Assembly (NCBI RefSeq): GCF_009821115.1
Contig: NZ_VYTY01000010.1
Location: forward strand, 1 to 64,000
Direction: 5' to 3'
Origin: Nitrincola alkalisediminis
GTDB taxonomy: Bacteria > Pseudomonadota > Gammaproteobacteria > Pseudomonadales > Balneatricaceae
DNA: 64,000 nucleotides
Below the pieces are notes generated by a model that ran no database searches, was not told where the DNA came from, and saw only the letters and a list, made by a program, of their open reading frames with translations. Made by a program: the position numbers and the translations under genes. Below are positions 17,594 to 27,509 of the stretch, piece after piece (positions within the stretch are counted from its first letter, which is position 1; every line of letters starts with the position of its first letter).

Positions 17594-18143
17594 TGAAATT
17601 ATCCGCGATGCCGAAGTTCGTATGAAAAAGAGCACGGAGTCGCTTGTAGACAATTTTAAAAAAATTCGTACAGGGCGTGCGCATCCCAGTATATTGGATA
17701 GTATTCAAGTGTCCTATTATGGTTCGCCAGTGCCGATTCAGCAGGTTGCAAACGTAATGGTTGAAGATGCGCGCATGCTCACCATCGTTCCCTGGGAAAA
17801 GAAAATGGTGCCAGAAATCGAAAAGGCCATCATGAAGTCGGATTTGGGAATTAATCCAAATACATCGGGCGATGTGATTCGAGTCCCCATGCCTGCTCTA
17901 ACTGAAGAGACGCGTAAGGGATATACACGCCAAGCGCGTGCAGAAGCAGAGGGTGCAAAGGTCGCAATTCGTAACATACGCCGTGATGCGAACTCAAGTT
18001 TTAAAGACGCCCTTAAGGGTAAAGAAATAAGCGAAGATGATGATCGTCGCGGTCAAGATTTAGTTCAAAAACTAACCGATAAATATGTGGCTGAAGTGGA
18101 CGCATTGCTGGCTCATAAAGAGTCAGAGTTAATGGAAATATAA
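17586..18143 (+). CDS. frr: ribosome recycling factor
   Basis: RRF splits post-termination ribosomes together with EF-G. The 185-residue product has the normal length and the hallmark segments [48 protein letters not shown] and RRDAN. The frame is open upstream inside pyrH, but the ATG at 17586 gives the standard [10 protein letters not shown] start. It overlaps the end of pyrH. A GC-rich hairpin without a T-run separates it from uppS. Confidence 0.97.
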   Translation: MINEIIRDAEVRMKKSTESLVDNFKKIRTGRAHPSILDSIQVSYYGSPVPIQQVANVMVEDARMLTIVPWEKKMVPEIEKAIMKSDLGINPNTSGDVIRVPMPALTEETRKGYTRQARAEAEGAKVAIRNIRRDANSSFKDALKGKEISEDDDRRGQDLVQKLTDKYVAEVDALLAHKESELMEI

Positions 18144-18158
18144 CAAATATTTATGGAC

Positions 18159-18177
18159 GCGAGGCGCTAAGCCTCGC
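18159..18177. other. GC-rich hairpin between frr and uppS
   Basis: A perfect 7-bp stem GCGAGGC-GCTAA-GCCTCGC has no T-tract after it and ends 11 bases before the uppS start. It may act as an mRNA-stabilising or processing hairpin rather than a terminator. Close spacing suggests it could also mask the uppS ribosome-binding site. Confidence 0.45.
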
Positions 18178-18188
18178 TGACGTCTACT

Positions 18189-18953
18189 ATGTCTAATCAA
18201 ATGACTCTTACATCGATCCCAAATACGAGTATACCTCGTCATATTGCAATCATTATGGACGGAAACAATCGTTGGGCAAAGCAACACCGCTTACCTGGAT
18301 TGGCAGGCCATAAAGCGGGTGTAGCCAGTGTGCGCAGTGTCATTGAGGGGTGTCTAGAGGAAGGTGTTAGTGTATTAACCTTGTTTGCATTTAGCAGTGA
18401 AAACTGGAAGCGTCCTGAGCCTGAGGTTAGAGGCTTGATGGATTTGTTTTTTATCTCGTTAAATCGAGAGGTTAAAAAACTCAACAAGCATGGTATACGT
18501 TTAAATATCATTGGTGATCGCTCTCGATTCTCAATGAAATTACAAGAAAAAATGAAAGCGGCTGAAGTATTGACTGAAAATAATTCGAAGTTGATTCTGA
18601 ATGTCGCTGCCAATTATGGTGGTCGCTGGGATATAACGAATGCCGCAAAATTGATTGCGCAGCGTTGTCTCGAAAGTCAGATGACGCCATCTGACATAAA
18701 TGAAACCACTTTTCATGATTTTACATCACTAGCCAATTTCCCAGATCCTGATCTTTGTATACGAACAGGTGGGGAAAAACGAATCAGTAATTTTTTGATC
18801 TGGCAAATGGCCTATGCTGAACTTTATTTCAGTGATTCATACTGGCCAGATTTTGATAAACACCAATTATCAAGTGCAATTAAGGACTATAGCCAGCGTC
18901 AGCGTCGATTCGGTAAAACCGGTGAGCAGATAGAGGCTAATCACATTGCTTAA
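18189..18953 (+). CDS. uppS: undecaprenyl-diphosphate synthase (cis-prenyltransferase)
   Basis: This enzyme condenses eight isopentenyl diphosphates onto farnesyl diphosphate to make the C55 carrier lipid for peptidoglycan and O-antigen. The 254-residue product shows the family motifs IIMDGNNRWAKQ (catalytic Asp), GHKAG, TLFAFSSENWKRP, and the C-terminal RTGGEKRISNFLIWQMAYAELYF. It needs isopentenyl diphosphate, yet the expected neighbouring MEP gene dxr is absent (see findings). The last 8 bases overlap cdsA. Confidence 0.96.
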   Translation: MSNQMTLTSIPNTSIPRHIAIIMDGNNRWAKQHRLPGLAGHKAGVASVRSVIEGCLEEGVSVLTLFAFSSENWKRPEPEVRGLMDLFFISLNREVKKLNKHGIRLNIIGDRSRFSMKLQEKMKAAEVLTENNSKLILNVAANYGGRWDITNAAKLIAQRCLESQMTPSDINETTFHDFTSLANFPDPDLCIRTGGEKRISNFLIWQMAYAELYFSDSYWPDFDKHQLSSAIKDYSQRQRRFGKTGEQIEANHIA

Positions 18954-19755
18954 ACAACGACTCATTACAGGCCTTATTTTAGGTGTAGGGATTTTAGCCA
19001 CTGTTTGGTGGGCGCCATTGTGGCTGTTTTCTTTGATAGTGGGGGCCGCAACCGTATATGGTGCTTGGGAATGGTCAAACTTTTGTCGCTTTAAGCCCAT
19101 TGGGCGCATTGCCTATGTTGTGATGTTGGCCGTTTTAATCTTGTTGTTATTCGTGGGGATGGATGATGCACTTGCAGCCATTATTACGATATCGGCGGTT
19201 GCATTTTGGTTAGGCGCTTTGGTGTTAGTGTTACGTTACCCCTCCGAGATTAAATGGCGAGCACGAGGGCATAAACTTATTATTGGGATGTTTGTTTTAA
19301 TACCCGCTTGGTTGGCTTTGGTGCGCTTGAAAGAGATGCCCAATGGCGAAATGTTAATACTGCTATTGCTTCTCTTGGTTTGGGGCGCGGATACTGGTGC
19401 CTATTTTGCGGGTCGAGCCTTAGGAAAGCATAAGTTGATGCCCAATGTCAGCCCAGGGAAGACGATTGAAGGCTTCGTCGGTGGTTTGGCTGTGTGTATG
19501 TTTATTGCGCTATCCTTCTCGATATGGAACGAACTAACTGGAGCAGCGTTGGTCTATTTGGTTCTGTTGTCAATTGTAACCGCTATGGCTTCGGTTTTGG
19601 GTGATTTGTTCGAAAGCATGTTTAAGCGAGAGCGAGGAATTAAAGACAGCGGCACATTGCTTCCAGGGCACGGTGGAGTCTTGGATCGAATCGACAGTTT
19701 AACGGCGGCGGCCCCTGTGTTTTTGTTCGGGCTACAAATGGCACCTCCTTTTTAA
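18946..19755 (+). CDS. cdsA: phosphatidate cytidylyltransferase
   Basis: CdsA makes CDP-diacylglycerol, the precursor of all phospholipids. This 269-residue inner-membrane protein is mostly hydrophobic (about seven or eight membrane segments) and ends in the CDS signature: LGDLFESMFKRERGIKDSGT, then LLPGHGGVLDRIDSL. Translation starts at TTG 18946, overlapping the uppS stop, with AGAGG just upstream; no ATG serves better. It is followed by rseP after only 25 bases. In Pseudomonas, dxr lies in that gap. Confidence 0.95.
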   Translation: MLKQRLITGLILGVGILATVWWAPLWLFSLIVGAATVYGAWEWSNFCRFKPIGRIAYVVMLAVLILLLFVGMDDALAAIITISAVAFWLGALVLVLRYPSEIKWRARGHKLIIGMFVLIPAWLALVRLKEMPNGEMLILLLLLLVWGADTGAYFAGRALGKHKLMPNVSPGKTIEGFVGGLAVCMFIALSFSIWNELTGAALVYLVLLSIVTAMASVLGDLFESMFKRERGIKDSGTLLPGHGGVLDRIDSLTAAAPVFLFGLQMAPPF

Positions 19756-19780
19756 ATGCAAATAATTTGAGAGACGGTTA

Positions 19781-21133
19781 ATGGGCGTATTGCAGACACT
19801 TTTAGCAACCCTAGTCACGTTGGGAATACTGGTGACTATTCACGAGTGGGGTCATTATTGGGTTGCTCGGCGTTGTGGTGTCAAGGTGCTGCGTTTCTCT
19901 GTTGGTTTTGGTAAGCCCTTGTTTAGCTGGAAAGGCCGTGATGATACTGTCTATGCCGTTGCAATGATTCCCTTGGGTGGATATGTCAGCATGCTGGATG
20001 AACGTGAAGGGAATGTTCCGCCTGAGTTCAAACATCAAGCCTTTAATAACAAACCTGTGTTGCAGCGAATTGCGATTGTCGCCGCAGGTCCTATCGTGAA
20101 CTTGTTGTTTGCCGTATTAGCCTACTGGTTTTTATTTGTTGTCGGAACTCAGGTTATTGTTCCTAAAGTGGGTGATGTGCGTCCAGGATCGCCTGCGGCC
20201 ATGGCCGGTATAAACCCGGGTGAAGAAATTCTGAGTGTTGATGGCTATAAGGTTGTTTCTTGGGATCAGGTTAATCTGCGCTTGGCGGCAAGGATAGGTG
20301 AGACAGGGCAAGTGACTGTAATCGCTGCTGAGCCTGGTCGCAGTGAACGGGTATACCAAGTTGAATTAAACAATTGGCGCGTTGATCTTGAGCGTGAATC
20401 ACCAATTACTGCAATGGGATTTATGCCGTGGAGGCCAGATGTTGCACCTGTTTTGGGGCAGTTGTTAGACGATGGTCAAGCCGCATTGTCGGGTTTAAAA
20501 ATGGGTGACCGCATTGTGGCCGTTAATGATGAGTGGATTGAAAGCTGGCAGCAGTTAGTTGAAAAAGTGCAGGGCAGTGCGGGTGAGCGCTTAAATATAT
20601 TGGTTGAACGTAACGGTGAACGTTTGGAATTTGATGTTGTGCCCGCTGCACGTCACAGTGAACAAGGTGTTGTAACGGGATACATAGGTGCGGGTGTTGC
20701 AGCAACCACTTGGCCAGATGATATGATTCGAGAGGTTCGCTACAATCCGATTGTCGCTTTAAAAATGGGGGTTGAAAAAACAGGTCAGATGATTATGTTG
20801 ACCTTGGATTCCATTCGAAAGATGATTGTCGGTGTTATTTCTGTAAAAAACTTGAGTGGACCGATTACCATTGCTAAAGTGGCGGGGGATTCGGCAGCAT
20901 CCGGTTTGGAAACCTTTATTAGCTTCCTTGCTTACCTTAGTATCAGTCTTGGAATCTTGAATTTACTTCCAATACCGATGCTAGATGGCGGTCATCTGAT
21001 GTATTATATGGTTGAACTGATTAGAGGTAAGCCAGTTAGTGAGCAAGTGCAGATGTTTGGCCTGAAAATAGGGATGTTCCTACTTTTCAGTCTTATGGCG
21101 CTTGCAATCATTAATGATATCGCTCGTCTTTAA
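19781..21133 (+). CDS. rseP: site-2 zinc protease RseP
   Basis: This intramembrane metalloprotease makes the second cut of the anti-sigma factor RseA/MucA in the envelope-stress (sigma-E) pathway and degrades signal-peptide remnants. The 450-residue product has the zinc motif HEWGH (near residue 22) in the first membrane segment, two periplasmic PDZ domains (about 115-300), and the third zinc ligand in PMLDGGHL (near 405). Length equals E. coli RseP (450). It starts 25 bases after cdsA and is followed by bamA. Confidence 0.96.
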   Translation: MGVLQTLLATLVTLGILVTIHEWGHYWVARRCGVKVLRFSVGFGKPLFSWKGRDDTVYAVAMIPLGGYVSMLDEREGNVPPEFKHQAFNNKPVLQRIAIVAAGPIVNLLFAVLAYWFLFVVGTQVIVPKVGDVRPGSPAAMAGINPGEEILSVDGYKVVSWDQVNLRLAARIGETGQVTVIAAEPGRSERVYQVELNNWRVDLERESPITAMGFMPWRPDVAPVLGQLLDDGQAALSGLKMGDRIVAVNDEWIESWQQLVEKVQGSAGERLNILVERNGERLEFDVVPAARHSEQGVVTGYIGAGVAATTWPDDMIREVRYNPIVALKMGVEKTGQMIMLTLDSIRKMIVGVISVKNLSGPITIAKVAGDSAASGLETFISFLAYLSISLGILNLLPIPMLDGGHLMYYMVELIRGKPVSEQVQMFGLKIGMFLLFSLMALAIINDIARL

Positions 21134-21179
21134 CGCGTAGAGACTACTTTAACTGAAACTATCAAAAAGAATTTTTGGC

Positions 21180-23525
21180 ATGAAACGCACGCTCACATTG
21201 TTTTTAGTTTCACTCCTTTGGGTCGCACCTGCCCACTCAGACAATGTCTTTGTGGTCAATGATATTCGAGTCGAAGGATTGCAGCAGGTCGACGCAGGCA
21301 ACGTCTTCCGTAATTTTCCTATCGCAACCGGAGATCAAGTGGATGGGGCGGCTCTTGCTGCCGCGACTCGCCAACTTTTTCGTTCAGGATTCTTTGAAGA
21401 TGTGCAGTTAGTGCGTGAAAATGACGTGCTAGTACTTGTCTTGCGTGAGCGACCTGCCGTTGCGATTATTCGCATTGAAGGCAACAAGGCCATCAAGGAA
21501 GAACAGTTACGCGAAGGTTTGAAGCAGTCAGGCCTTCAAGAGGGCGATATCTTCCGTCGAGCAACACTTGATCAAATCGAACTTGATTTAATGCGAGTCT
21601 ACACCACGCAGGGTCGTTACGGTGCCGATATAACCACTGAAGTTGAGAACCTGCCGGGTAACCGTGTGGCATTGAACATTAATATTACTGAAGGCCGTGT
21701 GGCGAGCATCAGTCATATAAATATTGTGGGGAACACCGTTTTTACAGATAAAGAATTGACGGATCTGTTTACCCTTCAGTTGCCGAATTTTTGGTCTTTT
21801 TACACGAAGTCCGATCAGTATTCTCGTGAAAAACTGTCTGGGGATCTAGAGCGTTTACGCTCTTACTACTTAGACCGCGGTTATATCAACTTCTCAATTG
21901 ACTCGACGCAAGTTGCTTTGTCGCCGGATAAGCAAGACGTCTTTATCACGGTTGATATCACCGAAGGTGAGCAATTTAAAGTGGCAGATGTTGTGTTTGT
22001 CGGAAATCTAGTGGTATCTGACGACGTGCTTCAATCCAAGCTCAGTATGACCGCAGGTGATGTGTTCTCGCGCAGAGAAATGACCGATTCACAAGAGCGT
22101 CTTGTTCGTTTACTTGGCGATCAAGGCTACATGTTTGCGAATGTGAGCCCAATCCCTGAAATCAATGACGATAACACGGTATCGATTCGTTATTTTATCG
22201 AACCAGGTAAGCAAACCTATGTGCGTCGTATCGGTATACGGGGTAACACACGTACCGCTGATGAAGTCATTCGTCGCGAAGTTGAACAGATGGAAGCCGG
22301 TGTGGTATCAAGTGCGGCTATCGAGCGTTCGCAAACACGTATCGAGCGTACTGGATATTTCCGCTCTGTGAATGTTGAAACGCGCCCAGTTGCCGGCACA
22401 GATGATCAAATCGATTTAGAGTTTATTGTTGAAGAGCAGCAGTCAGGACAGTTAAGCGCAAGTATCGGCTTCTCACAAAGTGAAGGGATTATCTTGCAAT
22501 TGGGTGTTTCCCAAGAAAACTTCTTGGGCTCAGGTAAGAGTGTTGCGTTTAATGTCTCAAACAGCTCAACCTTAACAGAGTATAGCTTTAACTACTTAGA
22601 TCCCTTCTTCACAGTCGATGGTGTGAGTCGTGGGTTTAACGTGTTTTACAGAGAAGAAAACTTCGACGAAGATGATCGTGGTGATTACAATACAGATTCG
22701 TTTGGTGGCGGTATTACCTTTGGTTATCCGATAGATGACTTTCAGCGTTTGAGCTTTTCAGGTGATGTTGAGTTCCTACGTCTAAAAAATAACCTTGCCC
22801 TTCAAGGCACTGAAGTGTTTGATGTTATTAATCGTTTCACCCAAGACAATGGTGATGAGTACCTCAACTGGAAGTTGACGGCAGGTTGGAGTGACAATCG
22901 CCTGAATCGTGGATTTTTCCCGACCAAAGGCCGTTCACAAGGGGCGAGCTTAGAAGTTTCCATTCCTGGAAGTGATTTGGATTACTATCGTGCCCAGTAT
23001 AACAATCGTTTTTACTGGCCAATCAATAGTGATGAAACCTGGATAGCTTCGCTGAGAAGCCGTGTCGGTTATGCGGATACTTACGGTGATAAAGATTTCC
23101 CCTTCTTCAAAAACTACTTCGCAGGCGGTTTAACCTCTGTGCGTGGATTTGAAGCAAATAGCTTAGGCCCTCGTTATAGCCGTGGAAATGTCAGCAGTGC
23201 CCAGCGTTCGATGGGCGGAAACGTATTAGTGTCAGGTAGTGCTGAGTTGATTTTTCCAATGCCCTTCTTAAAAGATAAGACTGCATGGCGCCCCTTGGTA
23301 TTTATGGATGCGGGTAACGTATTTACAACCAAATGTTTAAAGGGAGCAACTCAAAATACATGCAAAGAGGGTGTTGATTTTGGAGATTTGCGTTATTCAG
23401 CAGGCGTTGGTTTGAGTTGGCTTACCCCTGTAGGTCCCTTATCAATCTCGTTGAGTAAGGCATTAAATAGTAAATCTGGTGACGAAACGGAAGTGTTCCA
23501 GTTCGCACTAGGTCAGTCATTCTGA
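21180..23525 (+). CDS. bamA: outer-membrane assembly factor BamA
   Basis: BamA is the central Omp85 protein that folds beta-barrels into the outer membrane. The 781-residue product has a signal peptide (about 1-20), five POTRA domains (about 24-420, with repeats such as VNDIRVEGLQQV and AIIRIEGNKAIKEE), and a 16-strand barrel with the lid motif VRGFEANSLGPR (VRGF near residue 657). It ends in Phe (QFALGQSF), the usual barrel signal. It lies upstream of its chaperone gene skp. Confidence 0.96.
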   Translation: MKRTLTLFLVSLLWVAPAHSDNVFVVNDIRVEGLQQVDAGNVFRNFPIATGDQVDGAALAAATRQLFRSGFFEDVQLVRENDVLVLVLRERPAVAIIRIEGNKAIKEEQLREGLKQSGLQEGDIFRRATLDQIELDLMRVYTTQGRYGADITTEVENLPGNRVALNINITEGRVASISHINIVGNTVFTDKELTDLFTLQLPNFWSFYTKSDQYSREKLSGDLERLRSYYLDRGYINFSIDSTQVALSPDKQDVFITVDITEGEQFKVADVVFVGNLVVSDDVLQSKLSMTAGDVFSRREMTDSQERLVRLLGDQGYMFANVSPIPEINDDNTVSIRYFIEPGKQTYVRRIGIRGNTRTADEVIRREVEQMEAGVVSSAAIERSQTRIERTGYFRSVNVETRPVAGTDDQIDLEFIVEEQQSGQLSASIGFSQSEGIILQLGVSQENFLGSGKSVAFNVSNSSTLTEYSFNYLDPFFTVDGVSRGFNVFYREENFDEDDRGDYNTDSFGGGITFGYPIDDFQRLSFSGDVEFLRLKNNLALQGTEVFDVINRFTQDNGDEYLNWKLTAGWSDNRLNRGFFPTKGRSQGASLEVSIPGSDLDYYRAQYNNRFYWPINSDETWIASLRSRVGYADTYGDKDFPFFKNYFAGGLTSVRGFEANSLGPRYSRGNVSSAQRSMGGNVLVSGSAELIFPMPFLKDKTAWRPLVFMDAGNVFTTKCLKGATQNTCKEGVDFGDLRYSAGVGLSWLTPVGPLSISLSKALNSKSGDETEVFQFALGQSF

Positions 23526-23539
23526 TTTAAGGGGAAGTA

Positions 23540-24034
23540 ATGAAAATTAAAGGTACTTTAATACTGTTGATGCTTGTGTTCAGCAGTCAAGCGTTTGCAG
23601 ATAGATTCCGTGTGTTAGGCGTGCAGGAAGCATTACTGAGCTCCAAGGCAGCTGAAGATTTTAGAGCGTCAATGGAGCGAGAATTTGCGGCCGAAGAACG
23701 TGCGTTGATTGAATTAGAGCGTCAAGCGGTTGCTGTACGAGATCGTATTCAGCAAAATCAAGGTCTCATTCCTGATCAGGAAATGGAGCAGCTACATCTG
23801 CAATTCCAAAAAGCCTTCACCGAATATCAAACACGTGGTGAAGCGATGGCCGAAAAACAAATTGAGCGTGAACAAGAGTTCTTGGCATCAATGCGTCCTA
23901 AACTGGATCAAGCCATTCGTTCGTTGATTGAAAATGAAAAAATAGATGTTGTCTTTGCAAAGCAAGCAACGGTATATGCTAGCAGCACTATTGATATCAC
24001 ACCTCGTGTGATCGAACTTTTAAATAGACAGTAA
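23540..24034 (+). CDS. skp: periplasmic chaperone Skp/OmpH
   Basis: Skp is a trimeric jellyfish-shaped chaperone that carries unfolded outer-membrane proteins to BamA. The 164-residue product has a signal peptide (about 1-20, cleaved after AFA) and a long helical coiled-coil middle (about 45-125), the tentacle region. Its length matches E. coli Skp (161). It begins 14 bases after bamA and is followed by lpxD after 10 bases, so the group is one transcription unit. Confidence 0.92.
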   Translation: MKIKGTLILLMLVFSSQAFADRFRVLGVQEALLSSKAAEDFRASMEREFAAEERALIELERQAVAVRDRIQQNQGLIPDQEMEQLHLQFQKAFTEYQTRGEAMAEKQIEREQEFLASMRPKLDQAIRSLIENEKIDVVFAKQATVYASSTIDITPRVIELLNRQ

Positions 24035-24044
24035 GCGACAACCG

Positions 24045-25082
24045 ATGGCATCAGAGGTCGGCTTTTCTTTGCAGACTCTTGCCTCTATTGTTGAAGGTAG
24101 GATTCAGGGTGATCCAGCGATGATAATCAATGGATTAAATACCCTGAATCTTGCGGGTAGAGGTGAACTTTCCTTCTTTGCGAATCCACGATATATCCAC
24201 CAGCTTAGCGAAAGTGGCGCAGCTGCGATTTTGGTATCAAGTGATTATGCCCACCTAGTTAAGAACTCAGCCGTGATAGTAGCGGACCCTTATTTGGCGT
24301 TTGCAAAGCTGACACATCATTATGATTGGCGTCGGCCAGCTCAGCCGGGTATCTCACCTCAGGCTATTGTGGATCCAACGGCTGTTGTTCATGAGTCGGC
24401 CCAGATTTGCGCCAATGTCGTTATTGAGGCCGGAGTTAAGATTGGCGCCAACGTGTATATCGGTCCGAACTCAGTGATAGGTTCGCATTCTATAGTAGGC
24501 GATGCTTGTCGATTAGAGGCCAATGTGACGCTGTACCCTAATGTTCATTTGGGTGAGCGGGTCTTGATTCATAGTGCCAGCGTTTTGGGTGCGGATGGAT
24601 TTGGATTTGCGAAAGAGCAGCGGCAATGGGTGAAAATCTGTCAGTTGGGTGGCGTGAGAGTAGGCGATGATGTTGAAATAGGGGCGAGTGTTACCATTGA
24701 TCGAGGGGCGCTAGCGGATACTGTCATCGAAAAAGGCGTCAAACTGGATAATCAAATCCAGATAGCGCATAACGTTCAAATAGGTGAGCACACCGCTATC
24801 GCAGGGGGTACCGCCGTTGCTGGCAGTACTCGTATTGGCAAATATTGTACGATTGCCGGAATGTCAGGGATTACAGGACACCTTGAAATAGCGGATAATA
24901 CGCATATTACGGCCATGACGTTGGTCAGTAAATCAATTGATAAAGCAGGAGCTTACTCATCTGGAACGGGTCAGGAACCTCATCAGCAATGGAAGCGTAA
25001 CGTAGTGCGTTTCCGGCAGTTGGACGAGCTGGCTAAACGGGTACGTAAGCTTGAACAGACACTAGCAGAAGACAACGAATAA
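24045..25082 (+). CDS. lpxD: UDP-3-O-(3-hydroxyacyl)glucosamine N-acyltransferase
   Basis: This is the third enzyme of lipid A synthesis; it adds the N-linked hydroxyacyl chain. The 345-residue product has an N-terminal uridine-binding domain (about 1-105), a left-handed beta helix of hexapeptide repeats (about 108-300), and a C-terminal helix. The catalytic His lies in QIQIAHNVQIGEH, near residue 243. It precedes fabZ-lpxA-lpxB in the classical order. Confidence 0.95.
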   Translation: MASEVGFSLQTLASIVEGRIQGDPAMIINGLNTLNLAGRGELSFFANPRYIHQLSESGAAAILVSSDYAHLVKNSAVIVADPYLAFAKLTHHYDWRRPAQPGISPQAIVDPTAVVHESAQICANVVIEAGVKIGANVYIGPNSVIGSHSIVGDACRLEANVTLYPNVHLGERVLIHSASVLGADGFGFAKEQRQWVKICQLGGVRVGDDVEIGASVTIDRGALADTVIEKGVKLDNQIQIAHNVQIGEHTAIAGGTAVAGSTRIGKYCTIAGMSGITGHLEIADNTHITAMTLVSKSIDKAGAYSSGTGQEPHQQWKRNVVRFRQLDELAKRVRKLEQTLAEDNE

Positions 25083-25095
25083 GGTTTAATATCAA

Positions 25096-25533
25096 ATGAT
25101 GGATGTAAAAGAAATCCGTAAATATCTACCACACCGCTATCCATTTTTGTTGGTGGATCGTGTGCTTGAGCTAGTGCCTGGCGAGTCTATCGTTGCGATT
25201 AAAAATGTAACTGTTAACGAGCCCTTTTTTAATGGACATTTTCCTGATCATCCCGTGATGCCAGGCGTTCTTTTAGTCGAAGCCATGGCGCAGGCGGCGG
25301 GGATTTTGGGTTTCAAAACAATGGATAAAACGCCAGAAGACGGATCTATATACTACTTTGTAGGCGCGGACGATTTACGCTTCAAGCGTCCTGTTGTGCC
25401 TGGAGACCAAGTCAAGTTAGAAGCTCAGGTTTTATCTGAGCGACGTGGTATCTGGAAGTTTGCCGTTAAAGCAACCGTTGATGGCGCAATCGTCTGCAGT
25501 GCGACGATTTTATGTGCAGATAGGAAGGTGTGA
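25096..25533 (+). CDS. fabZ: 3-hydroxyacyl-ACP dehydratase FabZ
   Basis: FabZ dehydrates 3-hydroxyacyl-ACP in fatty-acid elongation and shares its substrate with LpxA/LpxD, so it helps balance phospholipid and lipid A. The 145-residue hot-dog protein has catalytic His48 in [12 protein letters not shown] and Glu62 in LVEAMAQ. Two Met codons open the gene (25096 and 25099); either could be used. The stop overlaps the GTG start of lpxA by 4 bases. Confidence 0.95.
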   Translation: MMDVKEIRKYLPHRYPFLLVDRVLELVPGESIVAIKNVTVNEPFFNGHFPDHPVMPGVLLVEAMAQAAGILGFKTMDKTPEDGSIYYFVGADDLRFKRPVVPGDQVKLEAQVLSERRGIWKFAVKATVDGAIVCSATILCADRKV

Positions 25534-26306
25534 GTTTGATTCATCCGACGGCAATTATCGATCCGAGTGCAAAGTTAGCAGTCAATGTTAAAGTTGGACC
25601 TTGGTCCTACATTGGGCCTGATGTTGAAATTGGCGAAGATACGCAGATTGAGTCACATGTTGTTATCAAAGGTCCAACGCGTATTGGTAAGGGTAACCGT
25701 TTTTTTCAATTCGCCAGTATTGGAGAAGAGTGCCAAGATAAAAAATACCGCGGTGAACCCACCCGTCTAGAGATTGGTGACTTTAATGTCTTTCGCGAAG
25801 GTTGCACGGTTCATCGAGGCACAATTCAAGATCAAGGTTTGACCTTGATTGGCAGTCATAATTTATTCATGGCTTATGTGCACGTTGCCCATGATTGCAG
25901 GGTCGGCAACCATGTTATTCTGGCCAATAATGCTGCGCTTGCAGGGCATGTGAGCGTTCAGGATTATGCGATACTTGGTGGTTTTACGGCTGTGCATCAG
26001 TTTTGCCAAATCGGTGCCCATGTCATGTGTGGCGCTGGTACCGTTGTGCTGAAAGACATACCTGCTTATGTCATGGCCAGCGGAAATTCTGCCACGCCAC
26101 ACGGTATTAATTCTGAGGGCTTAAAGCGTAGGGGATTCGGTAGCGAGACCCTTGCTGAAATACGTAGGGCGTATAAAGTCATCTATCGACAAGGTTTGAC
26201 CCTTGATGAGGCCATTGCACGTCTCAAGCAAAGCTCTCAAGCGGAACCTGCTTTAAACGTGTTGATTGATTCTTTAGAGGGATCAGAACGAGGAATCATC
26301 CGTTAG
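25530..26306 (+). CDS. lpxA: UDP-N-acetylglucosamine O-acyltransferase
   Basis: This is the first committed step of lipid A synthesis. The 258-residue beta-helix protein has hexapeptide repeats (about 1-190) and a C-terminal helical domain. The catalytic base is His121 in VHVAHDC (E. coli His125). The residue equivalent to the E. coli hydrocarbon-ruler Gly173 is Ala169 (HVMCGAGT), which may shorten the acyl chain used. GTG is the start, overlapping the fabZ stop (GTGA), which indicates coupling. It is followed by lpxB. Confidence 0.95.
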   Translation: MSLIHPTAIIDPSAKLAVNVKVGPWSYIGPDVEIGEDTQIESHVVIKGPTRIGKGNRFFQFASIGEECQDKKYRGEPTRLEIGDFNVFREGCTVHRGTIQDQGLTLIGSHNLFMAYVHVAHDCRVGNHVILANNAALAGHVSVQDYAILGGFTAVHQFCQIGAHVMCGAGTVVLKDIPAYVMASGNSATPHGINSEGLKRRGFGSETLAEIRRAYKVIYRQGLTLDEAIARLKQSSQAEPALNVLIDSLEGSERGIIR

Positions 26307-26321
26307 GGGTGTGGTAAGCGA

Positions 26322-27509
26322 GTGAATTCAAAAAGGGTTAAAATTGCTATAGTCGCTGGTGAAGCATCCGGCGATATCCTAGGTGCGGGGCTGTTGAAAG
26401 CATTAAAGTGTCATTTTTCCAACATCGACATTGAAGGCATCGGTGGAGATTTGATGCTGGAAGAAGGGCTTCGCAGTCTCTATCCAATGGAACGCTTATC
26501 TGTGATGGGACTAACAGAAGTGCTAGGGCGTTTGCCTGAACTTCTGAAGCTGCGCAAGCGTTTAGCCGAGCACTGGAAGCAAAACCCGCCAGATGTTTTT
26601 ATTGGAATAGATGCCCCTGACTTTACACTAGGTCTTGAAGAGCACTTGAAAGCGTCAGGAATTGCAACGGTTCATTATGTCAGTCCTTCCGTTTGGGCAT
26701 GGCGTAAAAAACGTATTTTCAAAATCAAACGAAGCACAGACCTGATGCTGACTTTGCTGCCATTTGAAGCCGCCTTCTACGAGCAGCACCAACAGAGAGT
26801 TGCTTTTGTTGGCCATCCGCTTGCCGATGATATTCCTCTACTTCCGAATGCCGAGCATGCCAAGTCCCTTTTGAAAATTGCACTGGATAAGCGTGTTGTG
26901 GCCTTGCTACCTGGAAGCCGTAAAAGTGAAGTTTCGCAGCTCGCGAAAGTGTTCTTGCAAACAGCACAGATGCTCACTAAACAGGATCCAGATCTTGTTT
27001 TTGTGTTGCCAGCTGCGAATCAAAAGCGATATCAGGAGCTGCAAACGCTTATTTCAGACGAGTTTTCTGAGCTGAATGTGCAGTTGTTGCTCAAACAGTC
27101 CCAAATTGCGATGGAAGCAAGCGATGCGATTTTAATCGCGTCAGGTACGGCCACACTTGAAGCTATGCTTTATAAAAAGCCGATGGTAGTTGCTTACCGT
27201 TTGTCGCCTATCACCTATTGTATATTATCAAGAATGATTACAAGTCAGTGGGTGTCATTGCCCAATCTTTTGGCACAACAAACCTTGGTGCCAGAGCTCC
27301 TGCAACAGAAAGCAACACCCAATCTGTTAAGTGAAGCCCTATTGCAATCCCTTGAAAACACAGCTTATCGAGCCTCGCTGGTTGATCGTTTTACCGAAAT
27401 TCATCATAAACTTCGTCAGAATGCGAGTGAAAAAGCAGCCGCAGCGGTCATATCCCTAATGCAAGATAAGCAACGACTGGCTACAGATGTTGAGGTTCGA
27501 AATGTCTAG
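26322..27509 (+). CDS. lpxB: lipid-A-disaccharide synthase
   Basis: This GT19 glycosyltransferase joins UDP-2,3-diacylglucosamine and lipid X to form the lipid A disaccharide at the inner membrane. The 395-residue product shows the family pattern [12 protein letters not shown] at the N-terminus, [17 protein letters not shown], and [10 protein letters not shown]. It starts at GTG 26322, with GGTGTGGTAAGCGA upstream. The end overlaps rnhB by 8 bases. Confidence 0.95.
   Translation: MNSKRVKIAIVAGEASGDILGAGLLKALKCHFSNIDIEGIGGDLMLEEGLRSLYPMERLSVMGLTEVLGRLPELLKLRKRLAEHWKQNPPDVFIGIDAPDFTLGLEEHLKASGIATVHYVSPSVWAWRKKRIFKIKRSTDLMLTLLPFEAAFYEQHQQRVAFVGHPLADDIPLLPNAEHAKSLLKIALDKRVVALLPGSRKSEVSQLAKVFLQTAQMLTKQDPDLVFVLPAANQKRYQELQTLISDEFSELNVQLLLKQSQIAMEASDAILIASGTATLEAMLYKKPMVVAYRLSPITYCILSRMITSQWVSLPNLLAQQTLVPELLQQKATPNLLSEALLQSLENTAYRASLVDRFTEIHHKLRQNASEKAAAAVISLMQDKQRLATDVEVRNV

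Noticed and set aside
18189-18953. Possibility that uppS is a dehydrodolichyl or short-chain cis-prenyltransferase replacing the MEP genes
   Set aside because: The motifs and length are those of normal undecaprenyl synthases; it consumes rather than makes isopentenyl diphosphate.
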